Notes under the pieces: generated by a model
Databases searched by the model: none
Told to the model about the DNA's origin: nothing
Seen by the model: only the letters and a program-made list of their open reading frames with translations
Program-made: the position numbers and the translations under genes
Shown here: positions 62,676-64,000 of the stretch, one piece after another
Position numbering within the stretch: position 1 is the first letter of the stretch
Layout of the letters: each line of letters opens with the position of its first letter
Assembly: GCF_049310025.1 (NCBI RefSeq)
Contig: NZ_JBJYKD010000009.1
Location: forward strand, 47,090 to 111,089
Source of the DNA: JBJYKD01 sp049310025
Lineage (GTDB): Bacteria > Bacillota > Thermosediminibacteria > Thermosediminibacterales > Tepidanaerobacteraceae
Direction: 5' to 3'
DNA length: 64,000 nucleotides

Positions 62676-62864
62676 TTGGCAAAGTGTGAAATTTGCGGTA
62701 AAATTCCAAGAAAAGGCATCCAGTTAAGCCATTCCCATATAAGGACAAAAAGGGTGTGGGCTCCCAACATTCGCAGAGTAAAGGCGGTAATCAACGGCAG
62801 CCCAAAAAGGATAACCGTCTGTACCAGATGCCTTCGTTCGGGAAAAGTTCAGAGGGCTGAATAA
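62676..62864 (+). CDS. rpmB: Large ribosomal subunit protein bL28
   Basis: The 62-residue protein has AKCEICGKIPRKGIQLSHSH, RRVKAVINGSPKRITVCTRC and four zinc cysteines (two CxxC pairs). TTG start with AAGGAGGTG 8 bases upstream. It is the only plus-strand gene of this end, divergent from asp23-fakA as in B. subtilis. Confidence 0.97.
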   Translation: MAKCEICGKIPRKGIQLSHSHIRTKRVWAPNIRRVKAVINGSPKRITVCTRCLRSGKVQRAE

Positions 62865-62869
62865 AATTA

Positions 62870-62886
62870 GCGTGCCATTAGCACGC
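62870..62886 (+). terminator. Terminator after rpmB
   Basis: GCGTGC/GCACGC with a five-base loop is followed by TTTATCTTTATT. It lies between rpmB and the oppositely oriented spoVM. Confidence 0.7.
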
Positions 62887-62893
62887 TTTATCT

Positions 62894-62980
62894 TTATTCC
62901 GTCCGGTGGCCAAACAGGCTCAATATCTTTTTGACAATGCGACCGATGCTTTTGGGCAACTTCAAAACATATATGCGCAT
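62894..62980 (-). CDS. spoVM: Stage V sporulation protein M
   Basis: A 28-codon gene that short-ORF filters miss. The product begins MRIYVLKLPKSIGRIVKKIL and matches SpoVM, the amphipathic helix that senses the curved forespore membrane and recruits SpoIVA. Pro9 and the basic/hydrophobic pattern are conserved. AGGGGG lies 7 bases before the ATG. Location beside rpmB matches B. subtilis. Confidence 0.93.
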   Translation of the reverse strand: MRIYVLKLPKSIGRIVKKILSLFGHRTE

Positions 62981-62993
62981 ATATGTTCCCCCT

Positions 62994-63152
62994 TTACCGG
63001 TTCGTCGTGTATAACAACCATCCAAACCAGATCAGAAATCCCCCCAGGGCCATCATCCATATCCAGGAAGGTAAATTTAAAATCAGCACGGCCGCTCCGG
63101 ATATGGCCGCCACAATACCCAGGATCTTCTTAAAATCGATTCGCCCCCCCAC
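62994..63152 (-). CDS. Small membrane protein, function unknown
   Basis: The 52-residue product (from GTG 63152, with GGGGGTG upstream) has a short basic N-terminus (GGRIDFKKIL) and two hydrophobic helices, IVAAISGAAVLILNLPSW and MMALGGFLIWFGWLLY. A TTG eight codons upstream gives 60 residues. It sits between spoVM and rpe, where B. subtilis has thiN. I do not recognise the family; a sporulation or membrane role is only suggested by its neighbour. Confidence 0.65.
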   Translation of the reverse strand: MGGRIDFKKILGIVAAISGAAVLILNLPSWIWMMALGGFLIWFGWLLYTTNR

Positions 63153-63223
63153 TGAACCACCCCCTGTACGGCCCAATATTCCTCATATGATATTATATTC
63201 AAAAGGATTTTTTTGTGACACTA

Positions 63224-63249
63224 AAAAACCCCTTTAACAAGGGGTTTTT
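63224..63249 (-). terminator. Terminator overlapping the rpe stop
   Basis: AAAAACCCC pairs with GGGGTTTTT around an eight-base loop containing the rpe stop codon. On the minus strand the stem ends in a T-run. Confidence 0.75.
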
Positions 63250-63893
63250 AATTCTTTTATTTTCTTGATGACCGCCGAAGGATCTTCAGAGTTGTAAATC
63301 GCAGAACCGGCCACAAGGATGCGGGCACCGGCTTTAACTATATCCCCAGCGTTTTCCTGGTTGACTCCGCCGTCCACTTCGATGGGGATATCGAGGCCTC
63401 TGGATTCAATCATGGTTTTTAACGCCTTTATTTTCTCCAGCATCCGTGGGATAAACGACTGCCCGCCAAACCCTGGATTGACGGTCATTATTAAAACCAT
63501 GCCCACATCTTCCAGGATGTACTCCAGGCTGGTCAGGGGTGTCGAGGGATTCAGGGCCACCGCGGGTATCACCCCGTGATTTTTAATCGTATTGATGGTG
63601 CGGTGAATATGCACGCAGGATTCCATGTGAACAGTCAATATGTGAGCACCAGCGTTTATGAAATCGTCAAGGTATCTATCAGGATCCTCTATCATCAGAT
63701 GTACATCCAGCGGTAGCGTGGTCTTGCCTTTCAAACAGGAAATAACCGGAGGCCCTACGGTTATGTTCGGGACAAAACGGCCGTCCATTACGTCTATGTG
63801 CAAGAGATCCGCTCCAGCTTTTTCTACTCTCTTTACCTCATCGTAAAGAAAAGCGAAATCCGCCGACAAAATAGACGGAGCTACCTTTATCAT
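63234..63893 (-). CDS. rpe: Ribulose-phosphate 3-epimerase
   Basis: Rpe converts ribulose-5-phosphate to xylulose-5-phosphate. The 219-residue TIM barrel has KVAPSILSADFAFLYDEVKR, LLHIDVMDGRFVPNITVGPP, MTVNPGFGGQSFIPRMLEKI and IEVDGGVNQENAGDIVKAGA. AAGGGGAAAGGA precedes the ATG. Confidence 0.98.
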   Translation of the reverse strand: MIKVAPSILSADFAFLYDEVKRVEKAGADLLHIDVMDGRFVPNITVGPPVISCLKGKTTLPLDVHLMIEDPDRYLDDFINAGAHILTVHMESCVHIHRTINTIKNHGVIPAVALNPSTPLTSLEYILEDVGMVLIMTVNPGFGGQSFIPRMLEKIKALKTMIESRGLDIPIEVDGGVNQENAGDIVKAGARILVAGSAIYNSEDPSAVIKKIKELKTPC

Positions 63894-63952
63894 TTCCTTT
63901 CCCCTTTTCCCGAATTATTAAATATTGATTCTAGTGTAGAAACCCTACTTTT

Positions 63953-64000
63953 TTACTTCTTTTCCCGAACCTTGAAAATTTCATAAGGAATGTTTTGGAA
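63953..64000 (-). CDS. Possible C-terminus of a gene upstream of rpe
   Basis: The minus-strand frame entering from the right edge ends FQNIPYEIFKVREKK then TAA. By gene order rsgA or a PASTA kinase would be expected here, but 15 residues do not identify it, and the frame itself is not certain. Confidence 0.3.
   Translation of the reverse strand, partial: FQNIPYEIFKVREKK

Noticed and set aside
62512..62794. Minus-strand frames of 66-78 codons opposite rpmB
   Set aside because: They run through the rpmB promoter and gene on the opposite strand and have no conserved features.
1..64000. CRISPR array, defence, toxin-antitoxin, insertion sequence, tRNA or rRNA gene
   Set aside because: I found no spaced direct repeats, transposase, restriction or toxin signature, and no rRNA or tRNA-like segment; nearly all of the window is covered by conserved core genes.

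Overview
This window comes from a spore-forming, flagellated, anaerobic-type Firmicute (class Clostridia). Spore genes (spoVM, spoVS, ylbJ, an alpha/beta-type SASP), codY, fapR, a FliY/FliM motor switch and the gene order all support this. Gene order closely follows the Bacillus subtilis flhF-to-rpe region in inverted orientation. Three features point to Clostridia rather than Bacilli: FabK as enoyl reductase, a cyclic-di-GMP riboswitch ahead of flgB, and motA/motB inside the flagellar operon. A Thermosediminibacterales or Thermoanaerobacterales relative is my guess. Almost every gene is on the minus strand, so reading order runs from high to low coordinates.

Region 1 (1-21000) is the flagellar/chemotaxis operon: flgB-flgC-fliE-F-G-H-I-J-ylxF-fliK-flgD-(131-aa operon protein)-flgE-flbD-motA-motB-fliL-fliM-fliY-cheY-fliO-P-Q-R-flhB-flhA, entering flhF at the left edge. 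Its leader carries a clear c-di-GMP-I (GEMM) aptamer followed by an intrinsic terminator, so second-messenger level probably gates the whole apparatus, including the stators.

Region 2 (21097-33666) holds codY, hslU, hslV, xerC, trmFO, topA, dprA, a corrinoid adenosyltransferase, comM, yraN, rnhB and rbgA: nutrient sensing, proteolysis, DNA topology/uptake and ribosome assembly.

Region 3 (33704-43385) is translation and secretion: rplS-trmD-rimM-khpA-rpsP-ffh-ylxM from a good sigma-A promoter, then ftsY, smc, spoVS and rnc.

Region 4 (43402-54259) is fatty-acid and acyl-phosphate metabolism: fapR-plsX-fabH-degV(fakB-like)-fabK-fabD-fabG-acpP-fabF with a FapR-type operator on the fapR promoter. 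Upstream of it are pta-ackA and yceD-rpmF. fakA lies at 60.4-62.1 kb, so both halves of an exogenous fatty-acid kinase are present in the window.

Region 5 (54479-64000) resembles the B. subtilis ylbH-ylbM block (tmcAL, ylbL, ylbJ, a coiled-coil gene, coaD, rsmD). It is followed by a SASP gene, fakA, asp23, rpmB, spoVM, a small membrane protein and rpe.

I see no phage, insertion sequence, CRISPR array, toxin-antitoxin or defence locus, and no rRNA or tRNA gene. The content is conserved core genome. The interest lies in RNA elements, operators, tiny genes and local rearrangements. Where an upstream start codon lacks a sensible ribosome binding site, I moved the start to the codon that has one and say so.
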